From Nitrospirota bacterium (GTDB lineage: Bacteria > Nitrospirota > Thermodesulfovibrionia > Thermodesulfovibrionales > JdFR-85), in NCBI GenBank assembly GCA_015492515.1, contig WGEZ01000084.1, forward strand, positions 1 through 33,930: a DNA stretch of 33,930 bases, read 5' to 3'. Shown here piece by piece: positions 22,584 through 31,508 of the stretch (the first letter of the stretch is position 1; each line of letters starts with the position of its first letter). The notes under the pieces are model-generated. The model had not been told where the DNA came from. It saw only the letters and a list, made by a program, of their open reading frames with translations, and searched no databases. A program made the translations under genes and the position numbers.

Positions 22584-23596
22584 CCTCTTACTGCCTCTGC
22601 AAGGGACTTCAGAAGGGCGAAGGCCCTCCGGGCCTCCTCCTCGCCCATGCCCCCCGCACCGCAGGAGGGGGTGAGGAGGGAGCGCGCCCTCAGCGTCTCT
22701 TCCGGAATCCGTGCCGAGAGGCCCTTTATCTCGGAGAGGAGCCTGTCCTTCAGCCCCTGGAGGTCCTCCCCGGCTATGGCACCAGTGGTGGGCACGATCC
22801 CCCAGGCGAGGTGACCGCCCCGTTGAAGGAACCCTGCCAGCTCATCAGCATAGATTCCGAGGGTGTCGAAGTACTCATAGGCGTCGAAGTTCAGTATGTC
22901 CACTCCGGTCCGGATCAGCATGCCCCAGTCGGCCCTGCCGCAGCAGTGAACCCCTGCCACGCCCCCCTCTGCCTTTATCGCCGATGCGGTCTCCCTGATG
23001 AGCCTCTCCACCTCGTCCGGTTCGACCCCGAGGTAGCTGCTGCTGCCTATAGCGGTCAGTATGGGCTCGTCGATGAATATCACCACCCTTTCGGCGAGCT
23101 CGGAGAGCCTCTCCACCTGCCACCGGGCCTTCTGCTGAAGGAGGAGGAGGGCCACCTCCCTCAGCTCTTCGTCGAAGTATATGTGTCTGCCCCTGTCGTC
23201 CTTCAGACCGAGGGTGAAGGTGAGCGGCCCCGTTATCTGCCCTTTGAGGGCCCTGTACCGTCTTCCCCTCAGTGCATCGACGAAGGCGTGGAAGCCGCTT
23301 GAGAACTCGGGGGAGATGGGGAAGGGGGCACCCCTGGAGACCTGTTCGTAGAACCTGTTCAGGGCCTCCTGTCCAGGGCCCTCCACCAGAACCGTCTCCC
23401 TCTCGGGATCGAGCCTGAGCCCCGGGAGACCCTCTGCATACTGAGGGATCATCAGCTCCCTGAAGGAACGGCGCGGCAACTGGGGCCAGAAGGGTATGTC
23501 ACAGTATGAGACCACGAGGTCGACCGCCTCGAGGGGATCGATGAACGGAAGGCTCCCTATGCCGGTCGTCTCAAAGGGCTTGAAAAGGGGATGCAT
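22580..23596 (-). CDS. Short MetE-like (core-MetE/UROD-fold) methyltransferase
   Basis: I place the start at the ATG at 23596 (MHPLFKPFETTGIGSLPF); the ORF track uses a TTG 13 codons upstream, and neither has a good Shine-Dalgarno. 338 residues form a single UROD/MetE-like barrel with the opening TTGIGSLP found in MetE C-terminal domains. Zinc ligands are visible: GVHCCGRADW (His217, Cys219) and TPSCGAGG (Cys312), with Asp238 (LNFDAYEY) near the usual Glu ligand. The N-terminal tetrahydrofolate-type half of MetE (~400 residues) is absent. Such core-MetE proteins are reported to use methylcobamide or corrinoid-protein methyl donors to methylate homocysteine; a corrinoid or coenzyme M role is an alternative. 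Linked to tmk by overlap. Confidence 0.7.
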   Translation of the reverse strand: MHPLFKPFETTGIGSLPFIDPLEAVDLVVSYCDIPFWPQLPRRSFRELMIPQYAEGLPGLRLDPERETVLVEGPGQEALNRFYEQVSRGAPFPISPEFSSGFHAFVDALRGRRYRALKGQITGPLTFTLGLKDDRGRHIYFDEELREVALLLLQQKARWQVERLSELAERVVIFIDEPILTAIGSSSYLGVEPDEVERLIRETASAIKAEGGVAGVHCCGRADWGMLIRTGVDILNFDAYEYFDTLGIYADELAGFLQRGGHLAWGIVPTTGAIAGEDLQGLKDRLLSEIKGLSARIPEETLRARSLLTPSCGAGGMGEEEARRAFALLKSLAEAVRG

Positions 23597-23741
23597 TTGC
23601 GGTTTATGATACACGATCCGCAGAGGTTGAGACAAGGGTCGTCACCGCTGTGGAGGCCGTATCCCCGAGACATCGCGGGCTGTGAGACTGCACCGGCTGC
23701 TGCTGGAAAGCCCCGATTGACAGCGCCTTACAGGGCATCGA

Positions 23742-23788
23742 TCCGGATGCAGGGATGAAAAGATGCGTCTTCGCCCTGCATATCCGGA
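23742..23788. other. Long hairpin between the MetE-like gene and HU
   Basis: TCCGGATGCAGGG (23742-23754) pairs with CCCTGCA-TA-TCCGGA (23774-23788) as a 13-bp stem with a 2-nt bulge; AAGA/TCTT can extend it inward. No gene ends here, so it is not an obvious terminator. It lies 17 bases upstream of the HU -35. Confidence 0.45.
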
Positions 23789-23805
23789 GGGGGTGTGAAA
23801 AAAGT

Positions 23806-23834
23806 TTGCATTTTATGTTGGAATACTGTAAAAT
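23806..23834 (+). promoter_or_regulatory. Sigma-70 promoter for the HU gene
   Basis: TTGCAT-N17-TAAAAT in an AT-rich patch, 36 bases before the HU ATG. It is the best housekeeping promoter in the window, as expected for an abundant nucleoid protein. Confidence 0.8.
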
Positions 23835-23870
23835 TATGCAGTAAATACCATAATCTTCAAGGAGGTCTAT

Positions 23871-24155
23871 ATGAACAAGGCAGAGTTGATCGAAAAGGTG
23901 GCGGCGTCGTTGAAGACATCGAAGGCAGAAGCCTCGAAGACGGTGAGCGCGGTCTTCGACACCATCACCAAGACCCTGAAGAAGGGACAGAAGATAACCA
24001 TCGCCGGATTCGGTACGTTCAGCGTCGTGAAACAGAAGGCAAGGAAAGGGAAGAACCCAAGGACGGGCGAGACCATAAAGATACGCGCCAGGAAGGCACC
24101 GAAGTTCAAGGCCGGAAAGGCCCTGAAAGACGCCATCGCGGGCAAGAAGAAGTAA
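23871..24155 (+). CDS. hup: DNA-binding protein HU family
   Basis: 94 residues with a strong AAGGAGGTCTAT site. Canonical HU: MNKAELIEKVAASLKTSKAEASKTVSAVFDTITKTLKKGQKITIAGFGTFSVVKQKARKGKNPRTGETIKIRARKAPKFKAGKALKDAIAGKKK, including GFGTF and the DNA-intercalating RxGKNPRTGE arm (the Pro in KNPRTG). A dimer bends and compacts DNA, and HU also assists promoter architecture such as sigma-54 looping. Single-gene unit with its own promoter and terminator. Confidence 0.95.
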   Translation: MNKAELIEKVAASLKTSKAEASKTVSAVFDTITKTLKKGQKITIAGFGTFSVVKQKARKGKNPRTGETIKIRARKAPKFKAGKALKDAIAGKKK

Positions 24156-24181
24156 TCATAACGAGCCTCTTCACGATCACC

Positions 24182-24222
24182 TTAGAGAGGGCATGCGTGG
24201 TTCCGCGGCATGCCCTCTCTAA
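24182..24222. terminator. Hairpin terminator between HU and the chemotaxis operon
   Basis: TTAGAGAGGGCATGC and GCATGCCCTCTCTAA form a perfect 15-bp stem with an 11-nt loop, 26 bases after the HU stop and 123 bases after the end of the leftward cheB. It is symmetric and could serve both strands; no long T run follows on either side. Confidence 0.8.
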
Positions 24223-24345
24223 TATCGGGAGCGAAGGGATTGTCCGCCTTCGGCGTCTCGATGCAAGGAATCCGGGATCGTTGCGTCCGTCGCCCGCGGC
24301 CCGGTCTTGCCCGGGGCGTCTTCCCCGATGCCCGCGTCATCTGTA

Positions 24346-25389
24346 TCAGGTCCGTACATGCCTGAGGATGATGTCCGGTATCTCCTCGAGAGAGGCGACC
24401 CGGTCCACGGCGTTCATCTCTATCGCCTTCTTCGGCATGCCGAAGACCACGGAGGAGGTCTCGTCCTGGGCTATTGTGAAGGCCCCGGCATTCTTCATCT
24501 CCAGCATCCCCCTTGCACCGTCCTCACCCATCCCGGTCAGGATCACGCCGATGGCGTTCTTCCCCGCATATCTCGCAACGGAACTGAAGAGGACGTCGAC
24601 GGAAGGTCTTACATAGTTCACCCTCGGTCCGCCCCTCACCTCGGTGTAGTACATCGCACCGTTCCGTTTTATCGCCGTGTGCTCGTTGCCCGGCGCTATC
24701 AGCACCGTACCCCGCAGGACCCGGTCACCGCTGCCCGCCTCCTTCACATCCAGCCTCGAAAGGGAGTTCAACCTTTCGGCAAAGGAACGGGTGAACTGGG
24801 GCGGCATGTGCTGGACTATCACGATGCCCGGCGTCGATTCCGGCAGCGCCGTTATTATCTCCGTTATCGCCTGCGTCCCTCCCGTCGAGGCTCCGATGGC
24901 CACTATCTTGTCCGTCGTGGATATCACGGGCTCCGTCCGTGGTCCCGGGGCCGGAGGTCTGCTCCTGAACCGATGTCTCACCTTCGCCTTTGCAGCGATC
25001 CTCACCTTCCTGACGATCTCCTCACCGAGATCGACGATCCCCTTTGAGACGTCGATGCCCGGCTTGGGCACGTAATCGATGGCTCCCAGCTCCAGGGCCC
25101 TCAACGTGGTCTCGCACCCCTTCCGTGTCAGGGCGCTGACCATCACCACAGGGACGGGATCGGTCTTCATCAGCTCTTCCAGAAAGGTGAGGCCGTCCAT
25201 CCTCGGCATCTCCACATCGAGGGTGATCACGTCCGGTCTGAGGCTGCTGATCTTCTTCAGGGCGAACACCGGATCCTGCGCGGTGCCGACGACCTCTATG
25301 TCGTCGGAGTCGTTCAGTATCTCGGTGAGAAGGTGCCTGATGACCGCTGAATCATCTATGATCAGGACCTTTATCCTGTTCTGCACCAT
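24346..25389 (-). CDS. cheB: Chemotaxis methylesterase/deamidase CheB
   Basis: 347 residues. Receiver domain (1-125) with IIDDSAVIRHLL and phospho-acceptor Asp58 in TLDVEMPRMDG; a linker (~130-158); the CheB catalytic domain with Ser168 in IGASTGGTQ, His194 in VQHMPPQFT and Asp290 in LTGMGEDGARG. It removes methyl groups from receptor glutamates when phosphorylated by CheA, opposing CheR. Its Shine-Dalgarno (AAGGAGGTG) is inside the end of cheD, 3 bases from that gene. Last gene of the leftward chemotaxis operon. Confidence 0.97.
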   Translation of the reverse strand: MVQNRIKVLIIDDSAVIRHLLTEILNDSDDIEVVGTAQDPVFALKKISSLRPDVITLDVEMPRMDGLTFLEELMKTDPVPVVMVSALTRKGCETTLRALELGAIDYVPKPGIDVSKGIVDLGEEIVRKVRIAAKAKVRHRFRSRPPAPGPRTEPVISTTDKIVAIGASTGGTQAITEIITALPESTPGIVIVQHMPPQFTRSFAERLNSLSRLDVKEAGSGDRVLRGTVLIAPGNEHTAIKRNGAMYYTEVRGGPRVNYVRPSVDVLFSSVARYAGKNAIGVILTGMGEDGARGMLEMKNAGAFTIAQDETSSVVFGMPKKAIEMNAVDRVASLEEIPDIILRHVRT

Positions 25390-25392
25390 ATC

Positions 25393-25851
25393 CTATTGCA
25401 CCTCCTTCAGTGTTTTTGCAAAGGCATTCCCCGTGGCCGTGTAAAAGACCACCTTGATGCCGAAGTCCTTCCCTGTACACTCCCTGATGACGGGGATGCC
25501 GTACTGCTTCAGGACCTCCTTCGCCACCCTGATGTTCTCCCTCCCCACATCGAGGCTCTGGTTGAACTCCCTGATCACCCTTCCGCCTCCGAAGACCTTG
25601 GCCCTGAGACGGTGGATGTCGGCGCCCGTCCTCAGAAGGGTCTTGATCAATCTGGAGGTTGACTCGGCGCCGCAGAGTTCGGGCACTCTCACGGCGCTGC
25701 CTGCAAGGGGCAGCATGAAGTGGTTCATCCCGCCTATCCTCAACCCCTCGTCCCAGAGGCAGACGGAGACGCAGGAGCCGAGGACCGTCTCGAGTATCGA
25801 CGGCTCCCTTGAGACGACGATGTCACCGATGTTCAGTACGGTCTTCTTCAT
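25393..25851 (-). CDS. cheD: Chemoreceptor glutamine deamidase CheD
   Basis: 152 residues. The catalytic pair is visible: Cys27 in ETVLGSCVSVCLWDE and His44 in IGGMNHFMLP, followed by AKVFGGGRVI and NIRVAKEVLKQYGIPVI. CheD deamidates receptor glutamines and in some bacteria binds CheC phosphatase; no cheC is seen here. The start overlaps the cheR stop by 4 bases, and cheB follows after 3 bases. Confidence 0.95.
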   Translation of the reverse strand: MKKTVLNIGDIVVSREPSILETVLGSCVSVCLWDEGLRIGGMNHFMLPLAGSAVRVPELCGAESTSRLIKTLLRTGADIHRLRAKVFGGGRVIREFNQSLDVGRENIRVAKEVLKQYGIPVIRECTGKDFGIKVVFYTATGNAFAKTLKEVQ

Positions 25852-26717
25852 CTCTTCCTGTACACCGTGATGTAGACCGGTTCGAACTGCTCCCTGCCGA
25901 ACATCGTCTCCGAATGGCCGAGGAAGAGGTATCCCCTCTCCGACAGATGACGATGGAACATGGACAGGACGTGCCTCCTCATCTTTTCGTCGAAGTAGAT
26001 CATCACGTTCCTGCAGAAGATGACGTCGAAGGCCCTCCTGAAGGGGTATCTCTCATCCTTGAGGTTGAGTCTCCTGAACCTTATCATCTCCTTTACGAAG
26101 TCCCTCACCTTGATCCTTCCTGCGTCAGCCCTGACGCCTTTCAGGAAGTACCTGCCCACAACCTCCGGAGGGATCTGCACCGGGATCTGGTCGTACTCGT
26201 AGACCCCGGCCTCGGCTGTCTGCAGCACCTGTGTTGATATATCGGTGGCAAGCACCTTTACGTCCCAGCCTGCCCAGACGCCGCCCTGCTTGATCTTCGC
26301 CCCCTCCCACCTCAGCGCCTCATGGACGGCGATCGCGATGGAGTAGGGTTCCTCACCCGTGGAGCACCCGGCACTCCATATCCTGATGACCTTCTCGGAA
26401 CGCCTCTCCCTCAACAGCTCAGGGACGACGGCATTCTTCAGATACTCGAAATGATAGCCTTCCCGGAAGAACTTCGTCGTGTTCGTCGAGATGCAGTTGA
26501 GCATCTCTATCAGCTCTTCGTTGTCGCCCTTCACCAGGAGGTAATACTCGTGGAAGTTCCTGAGGCCGTGCATCTTGAGCCTCTTGCCTAACCTCGAGAT
26601 GAGAAGGCCTTTCTTCTGCATACCCAGCTTGATCCCGGCGGTCCGGTATATCAGGTCCGTGAAGAGGGTGAAGACCTCGTCACTGATTTCAAGGTCGGGG
26701 CTCTTCAGGACCTTCAT
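25848..26717 (-). CDS. cheR: Chemotaxis protein methyltransferase CheR
   Basis: 289 residues. The N-terminal helical domain (ISDEVFTLFTDLIYRTAGIKLGMQKKGLLISRLGKRLKMHG, then NCISTNTTKFFREGYHFEYL) is followed by the SAM-binding domain with IRIWSAGCSTGEEPYSIAIAV, VLATDISTQVLQTAEAGVY, the beta-subdomain and FDVIFCRNVMIYFD, ending in GYLFLGHSETMF. It methylates receptor glutamates. The two MCPs of this operon end in FEEF, a plausible CheR-docking pentapeptide. 18 bases separate it from the upstream diiron gene. Confidence 0.96.
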   Translation of the reverse strand: MKVLKSPDLEISDEVFTLFTDLIYRTAGIKLGMQKKGLLISRLGKRLKMHGLRNFHEYYLLVKGDNEELIEMLNCISTNTTKFFREGYHFEYLKNAVVPELLRERRSEKVIRIWSAGCSTGEEPYSIAIAVHEALRWEGAKIKQGGVWAGWDVKVLATDISTQVLQTAEAGVYEYDQIPVQIPPEVVGRYFLKGVRADAGRIKVRDFVKEMIRFRRLNLKDERYPFRRAFDVIFCRNVMIYFDEKMRRHVLSMFHRHLSERGYLFLGHSETMFGREQFEPVYITVYRKR

Positions 26718-26735
26718 CCCCCCTTTGCCTTCTCT

Positions 26736-27530
26736 CTATCTGTAGATCTCGTTGATGACGTCGACACCGCAGCTGAGGCCTGAAAACCATTGGAAGAACC
26801 CATCCACGTACTCCTTCCCGAAGATGGCACCGTGCTGGGGAGCGATCATCTCTATCTCGTACTTCGATATCGTCTCCAGATATTTCCTGCAGACCGAGTT
26901 GGACGCCATGTATCTCTTGTGGAACCCTTCCATCAGCTTGAGGTGGCTGTCGAAGTCCCTGACGAAGGAGTATCTCTGCCCCTTCGGGAAGACCGCTGCT
27001 CCGAGATCACCGGAGAAGAGGATCTTCGAGCGGGGGTCGTACAGATGGAGGTTGCCGACGGAATGGAGGAAATGGGCCGGGACTATCTCGAGACAGTCCC
27101 CTGATGGGAACTGGATCCTTCCCCCCCTGTCCTCGACGGGCACTATCCTGCTCATGTCCAGGATGCCGTAGTGGGGTATGAACCTCACCCACCACTTCGA
27201 TATGTGTATCTTCGCCGGGGTGACGCCGAGCCAGAGCGTCGTGCCCGAAGAGACGTCCGGGTCCTGGTGGGTGAAGAATATGTGCTCGATCCTCTCGAGG
27301 TCGATGTGTCTCGACGTGCTGGCAACGACACGGGGGAAGACATGGATGCCGCCGGGGTCGAGAAGGACCCCCACGCCCTTGTTCTCGATGAGGTACTGAT
27401 TCACCTGGACCAGTCCCTCCTCCTCATGTTCCTCCCACCCAAGCCATATGAACCGATGCTCTCCGTCGTCGAAGAGGACCTCTCCCTTGATGATATCGAC
27501 CTCCCTCTCTGCGATCATCGTATCTGTCAT
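26736..27530 (-). CDS. ODP-like metallo-beta-lactamase-fold diiron protein, putative chemotaxis oxygen/iron sensor
   Basis: 264 residues, a metallo-beta-lactamase fold like the diiron half of flavodiiron proteins but without the flavodoxin half. Predicted metal ligands: His88, Asp90 and Asp92 in FFTHQDPDVSSG, His156 in FLHSVGN, Asp175 in LFSGDLG, and His233 in APQHGAI. The position usually filled by His directly after Asp92 is Val93. This matches the oxygen-binding diiron protein (ODP) described for Treponema denticola and Thermotoga maritima, which binds O2/peroxo at a diiron site and signals to a chemoreceptor. Here it lies between two MCP genes and cheR on the same strand, so a cytoplasmic O2/Fe signal to the receptor array is likely. 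It could alternatively be an oxygen-scavenging reductase without known partner. Confidence 0.72.
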   Translation of the reverse strand: MTDTMIAEREVDIIKGEVLFDDGEHRFIWLGWEEHEEEGLVQVNQYLIENKGVGVLLDPGGIHVFPRVVASTSRHIDLERIEHIFFTHQDPDVSSGTTLWLGVTPAKIHISKWWVRFIPHYGILDMSRIVPVEDRGGRIQFPSGDCLEIVPAHFLHSVGNLHLYDPRSKILFSGDLGAAVFPKGQRYSFVRDFDSHLKLMEGFHKRYMASNSVCRKYLETISKYEIEMIAPQHGAIFGKEYVDGFFQWFSGLSCGVDVINEIYR

Positions 27531-27568
27531 GGTAACCTCCTGGTCCTTAGGGTTACAGGGTGTCTTCG

Positions 27569-29254
27569 CTAAAACTCCTCAAAGTCTCCGTCGTTTTCAA
27601 GGGCTCTGCCGGGCCCGCACGCAGCGACGAGCTGGGGCCTCCCTTCCGTTGATTCCGGCCTCCGGACGACCCCTCCTTCCGCCGGTGAGCCCCTCTGCTC
27701 GACACCGTATCGGAGGGCCGCCGCATCGTCCACCTTGAAGAACGCCACCAGGTTCAACAGCTCCTTCGCCTGGGCCGCAAGCTCCTCCGCCGACGCCGAC
27801 GTCTCCTCCACGAGGGAGGCGTTCTGCTGCGTCACCTGCTCTATCTGGGACACGGCGGTGTTCACCTGATTGATCCCGCTCGCCTGTTCTTCCGCCGCGG
27901 CTGCAATCTCGTCCATCAGCTCCGCAGCCCTCGTCACACTCGTCACTATGGACTCGAGCCTGGCGTTAAGCTCCCGTGAGAACCTCATGGCCCTGCTCGT
28001 CCTCTCAACGCCCTCTCTCACCACGGTGGTTATCTCCTTTGCAAACTCCGAGGTCTTCTGTGCCAGGCTCCGTATCTCCGAAGCTATGACGCCGAACCCC
28101 TTCCCGTGCTCGCCGGCCCTCGCCGCCTCGACGGCCGCGTTCAGGGCGAGGAGATTCGTCTGGAAGGCGATCTCCTCGATGACGCCGGAGATGTGGGCTA
28201 TCCTGCCGGAAGACCTCGTCAGCTCCTCCATGGCCTCGATGGTCTTCTCCATCGTTGACGTGCCTGACTTCGCGAGGCCCTTCGTGTTCTGCGACAGCCT
28301 GTTGACGTCCTTGACGCTATCGGTGGTCTGCCTCACCGAGGCCGACATCTCCTCCATCGCGGCTGACGTCTCCTCCACGGATGCCGCCTGTTCCGTTATC
28401 CTCTGGGAGAAGTTCTGGTTCGCCTCTGCTATCTGATCCGCGGCCGTGGAGACCTGGCCCGAGGCCTCAATGGCCTGGGTGAGTATCCTCTTGAGGTTCC
28501 CGGCCATCCGGTTCAGCGACTCCATCATCCGTCCCGTCTCGTTCCTTGACGTCGCATCGAGTGCGACCCTCAGGTCACCGTCCGCCATCCTTTCAGCCGC
28601 CTCAGCGACCTTCCCCATGGGCCCGGTGATGGAACGGGTGAGGAAGAACCCGAAGAGGACAAAGAGGGCGATGGAGACAGGGATGACCGCTGTCAGGAAG
28701 ACCGTCACCTTCCTGACGAGGCTGCTCAGCGCGTCGGAGCGGCGGGTCGTCGCACGGTCAAGTTCAGCGGAGAGGGCGGAGAGGGCCTCCAGGTACGGTC
28801 CGTCGTCGATCTTGACGGCCCGATCGATCTCCTCGACGGTCTTCCCCTCCTTCAGGAGCTGGCGTGTCCGTTGTATTGCGTCCCTGTAGACCTCGGTCAG
28901 CTCCTCCACCCGCTTCAGGGAGTCCTCTTCAACGGGAGAGAGGGACCCCGACGACCGGTAGGCGGAGACGGTGGCGAGTATCTCGTCGGCCCTCTCCTGG
29001 TAGCTGTCGAAGTATCCCTGTTCCCCGCGGAGGACGTAGTTCTTGAAGGCGTGGATCCCGCCTCCGTACCCCATCAGGGACCGGATCCTGGAGAGGTGCT
29101 GCTGTCTGAGATTGACAACGTTGAGATAACCCGACCAGTCGTCCTTGACCCTGCCGAGGCTCAGAACGGCGGTTGCTCCGATGAGGACCAGGAAGATCGA
29201 CCCGAGCCCTATACCCAAGGCGAGTTTTCCTCGAATCGTGATATTCTTAAACAT
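27569..29254 (-). CDS. Methyl-accepting chemotaxis protein with periplasmic helical-bundle sensor
   Basis: 561 residues: TM1 (~11-33), a periplasmic helical region (~34-180, including [32 protein letters not shown]), TM2 (~185-207), a HAMP domain ([23 protein letters not shown]), then the signalling hairpin with [40 protein letters not shown]. The C-terminus ends DGDFEEF, a possible CheR-docking tail. The sensor resembles helical bundles with an [11 protein letters not shown] pattern; its ligand is unknown. HAMP and signalling regions are close to those of the upstream MCP at protein and DNA level, indicating a recent duplication with different sensors. Confidence 0.92.
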   Translation of the reverse strand: MFKNITIRGKLALGIGLGSIFLVLIGATAVLSLGRVKDDWSGYLNVVNLRQQHLSRIRSLMGYGGGIHAFKNYVLRGEQGYFDSYQERADEILATVSAYRSSGSLSPVEEDSLKRVEELTEVYRDAIQRTRQLLKEGKTVEEIDRAVKIDDGPYLEALSALSAELDRATTRRSDALSSLVRKVTVFLTAVIPVSIALFVLFGFFLTRSITGPMGKVAEAAERMADGDLRVALDATSRNETGRMMESLNRMAGNLKRILTQAIEASGQVSTAADQIAEANQNFSQRITEQAASVEETSAAMEEMSASVRQTTDSVKDVNRLSQNTKGLAKSGTSTMEKTIEAMEELTRSSGRIAHISGVIEEIAFQTNLLALNAAVEAARAGEHGKGFGVIASEIRSLAQKTSEFAKEITTVVREGVERTSRAMRFSRELNARLESIVTSVTRAAELMDEIAAAAEEQASGINQVNTAVSQIEQVTQQNASLVEETSASAEELAAQAKELLNLVAFFKVDDAAALRYGVEQRGSPAEGGVVRRPESTEGRPQLVAACGPGRALENDGDFEEF

Positions 29255-29271
29255 GGCTCTCTCTCCTTCTT

Positions 29272-30951
29272 TCAGAACTCCTCGAAGCCTCCGTTGGTCT
29301 TCCCGCCGTCTCCGTCCTCCAGTGATGTGGCGGCCGTCGTGACCGGCTCCGATCCTCCGGGAAGGGCATCATCCCTCTTGAGGCTCCGCCCCGCCCCTTC
29401 AGCTCCCCGAGCATGCCGGGCCTGGTCCCTGTCATGATCCCCGTCTATCTTGAAGAAGGAGACCAGGTTCAGGAGCTCCTTTGCCTGGGCCGCCAGTTCC
29501 TCCGCCGATGCAGCCGACTCCTCCACAAGGGAGGCGTTCTGCTGTGTGGTCTGGTCGATCTGTGATATTGCGGTATTCACCTGGTTTGTCCCTGACGACT
29601 GCTCTGCCGCCGCTGCCGCCACCTCATCCATCAGGTCCGTGACCTTCTTGACGCTCGTGCCGATCTCCTCGAGCTTCCTGTTCAGCTCATGCGCCAGATT
29701 CACGCCCCTTTCCGTCTTCTCCACGCTCTCCTCTATGAGGCCTGTTATCTCCTTTGCGGACTGGGAGGCCCTCTGGGCAAGGTTCCTTATCTCTGATGCG
29801 ACCACCGCGAACCCCTTCCCGTGCTCGCCCGCCCGTGCAGCCTCCACCGCTGCGTTCAGGGCGAGGAGGTTCGTCTGGAAGGCGATCTCTTCTATAACGT
29901 TGGAGATATTGGCTATCTTGGAGGAGGACCTGTTTATCTCGTCCATCGCCTCGATTGTGTCCTCCATCACGCGGCTGCCCGCGTCTGCCGATGCCTTTGT
30001 CGCTTGAGCGAGCTTGTTCGCCTCCCGTGCGTTCTCCGCCGTCTGCCTAATGGAGGCCGACATCTCCTGCATCGTGGCTGACGTCTCCTCAACGGATGAT
30101 GCCTGCTCCGATATCCTCTGTGAGAAGTTCTGGCAGGCCCCTGCTATCTGGTCAGCCGCGGTGGAGACCTGCTGTGAGGCCTCTATGGTCTGGGTGAGTA
30201 TCCTCTTGAGGTTTCCGGCCATCCGGTTCAGCGACTCCATCATCCGCCCCGTCTCATCCCTTGACGTCGCATCGAGCGTGACCATCAGGTCTCCCTCGGC
30301 CATCCTCTCAGCCGCTTCAGCGACCTTCCCGACGGGCCCGGTGATGAGTCGGCCGACCAGGAGCCAACCCGCTCCAAAGGCCGCCATTGAAAGAACGACC
30401 GCGGCGACGAGGACCCAGATGAGGCGGCTGACCTTCCTCGAGGCCTCTGTCTCGTACATCTTCACCGCCCTGTTCATCTCGTTAAGGAGCGGCACGTTGT
30501 TGTCCGTGATGAAATCCAGGGCCTTCCCGTAGGCCGGGTCGTCAGGTTCAGAGGTGAGGATGACCTCGATCCTCTCCCTGAAGGCCTTCCAGAGCCTGCC
30601 GACGTCCTGCAGCTGAGCCAGTATCGCGGGATCGGTGGTGGGCTCCAGCCCCAGCTCCTCATCTCCCTTGATAAGCCCTCTCAGTGAGGTGTCGAAGAGT
30701 CCGGCGGTCTTTCTGAGGCCCTCTTTCAGCCCCTCTACATCGTCGACGGCGCCGTCTCCATACCTGCGGGTAATGCCGAGGACCTCCTTGGCCATCTTCT
30801 GGGTGAGCATCCTCTGTCGTCCTGCGATGTTTATCACCGCGGCATCCCCCTTCTGGAGCGAGATCGTGTAAAGGGTGGCGCCTGTGGCCGTGAGGACTAT
30901 GAGGAAGAACGCCCCCAGTATGAGACCCAATTTGCCTCTGATGCTTTTCAT
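29272..30951 (-). CDS. Methyl-accepting chemotaxis protein with PilJ/NarX-like sensor
   Basis: 559 residues: TM1 (~9-30), a periplasmic sensor containing [28 protein letters not shown], the conserved P-box pattern of PilJ-type (PF13675) and NarX/NarQ nitrate sensors, TM2 (~178-200), HAMP ([23 protein letters not shown]) and the signalling hairpin [40 protein letters not shown]. Ends GGFEEF. The P-box makes a small oxyanion or pilus-linked stimulus possible, but specificity cannot be read from sequence. It sits directly upstream of the second MCP (17-base gap). Confidence 0.92.
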   Translation of the reverse strand: MKSIRGKLGLILGAFFLIVLTATGATLYTISLQKGDAAVINIAGRQRMLTQKMAKEVLGITRRYGDGAVDDVEGLKEGLRKTAGLFDTSLRGLIKGDEELGLEPTTDPAILAQLQDVGRLWKAFRERIEVILTSEPDDPAYGKALDFITDNNVPLLNEMNRAVKMYETEASRKVSRLIWVLVAAVVLSMAAFGAGWLLVGRLITGPVGKVAEAAERMAEGDLMVTLDATSRDETGRMMESLNRMAGNLKRILTQTIEASQQVSTAADQIAGACQNFSQRISEQASSVEETSATMQEMSASIRQTAENAREANKLAQATKASADAGSRVMEDTIEAMDEINRSSSKIANISNVIEEIAFQTNLLALNAAVEAARAGEHGKGFAVVASEIRNLAQRASQSAKEITGLIEESVEKTERGVNLAHELNRKLEEIGTSVKKVTDLMDEVAAAAAEQSSGTNQVNTAISQIDQTTQQNASLVEESAASAEELAAQAKELLNLVSFFKIDGDHDRDQARHARGAEGAGRSLKRDDALPGGSEPVTTAATSLEDGDGGKTNGGFEEF

Positions 30952-30969
30952 GATACATCCCTCCTTGTT

Positions 30970-31479
30970 CTATGTATCCTTGAAAGGCTCGGCCTCTTCT
31001 ACGGCGGCGAATTCATCATCGGAGAGGACCCTCTCGACGTCGAGGACTATCACCAGATCGCCGCCGACCCTTCCCATCCCTCTGACGAAGTCGGTCCTTA
31101 TCCTGCTGCCGAGGGACGGAGGGGCTGCAATGGATTCCTCCGGGATCTGGATGACATCGGATACGGCATCCACGATGAGCCCCATGATCCCGCCCGAGAA
31201 CTCGGTGACTATGATACAGGCGTGCTTCCTGTAGCCGTCGGACCTCATGCCGAACTTCAGCTTCAGATCAACGACGGGCACTATGGTTCCACGAAGGTTT
31301 ATCACGCCCCTGAAGTGCTCGGTCAGTTGCGGGACCTTCGTTATGTTCGTCAATTCTATGATCTCTCGGACGTTACGGGCCGCCACGGCGTACTCCTCGT
31401 CGTTCAGGCTGAAGGTCACGTACTGCTGCTCCTCTCCCGTGGTGTCTTCGGTCTCCTTCACCAATGACCTCTCCGTCAT
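30970..31479 (-). CDS. cheW: Chemotaxis coupling protein CheW (copy 2)
   Basis: 169 residues, one CheW domain: QQYVTFSLNDEEYAVAARNVREIIELTNITKVPQLTEHFRGVINLRGTIVPVVDLKLKFGM, GLIVDAVSDVIQI, RGMGRVGGDLVIVLDVERVLSDDEF. GAGGAGGTG precedes the start. It sits between cheA and the MCPs, so it is the core coupler of this array. Compared with copy 1 it has a slightly longer, acidic N-terminus. Confidence 0.94.
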   Translation of the reverse strand: MTERSLVKETEDTTGEEQQYVTFSLNDEEYAVAARNVREIIELTNITKVPQLTEHFRGVINLRGTIVPVVDLKLKFGMRSDGYRKHACIIVTEFSGGIMGLIVDAVSDVIQIPEESIAAPPSLGSRIRTDFVRGMGRVGGDLVIVLDVERVLSDDEFAAVEEAEPFKDT

Positions 31480-31508
31480 ATCGGCACCTCCTCACTTGTG
31501 CAGGGGAG

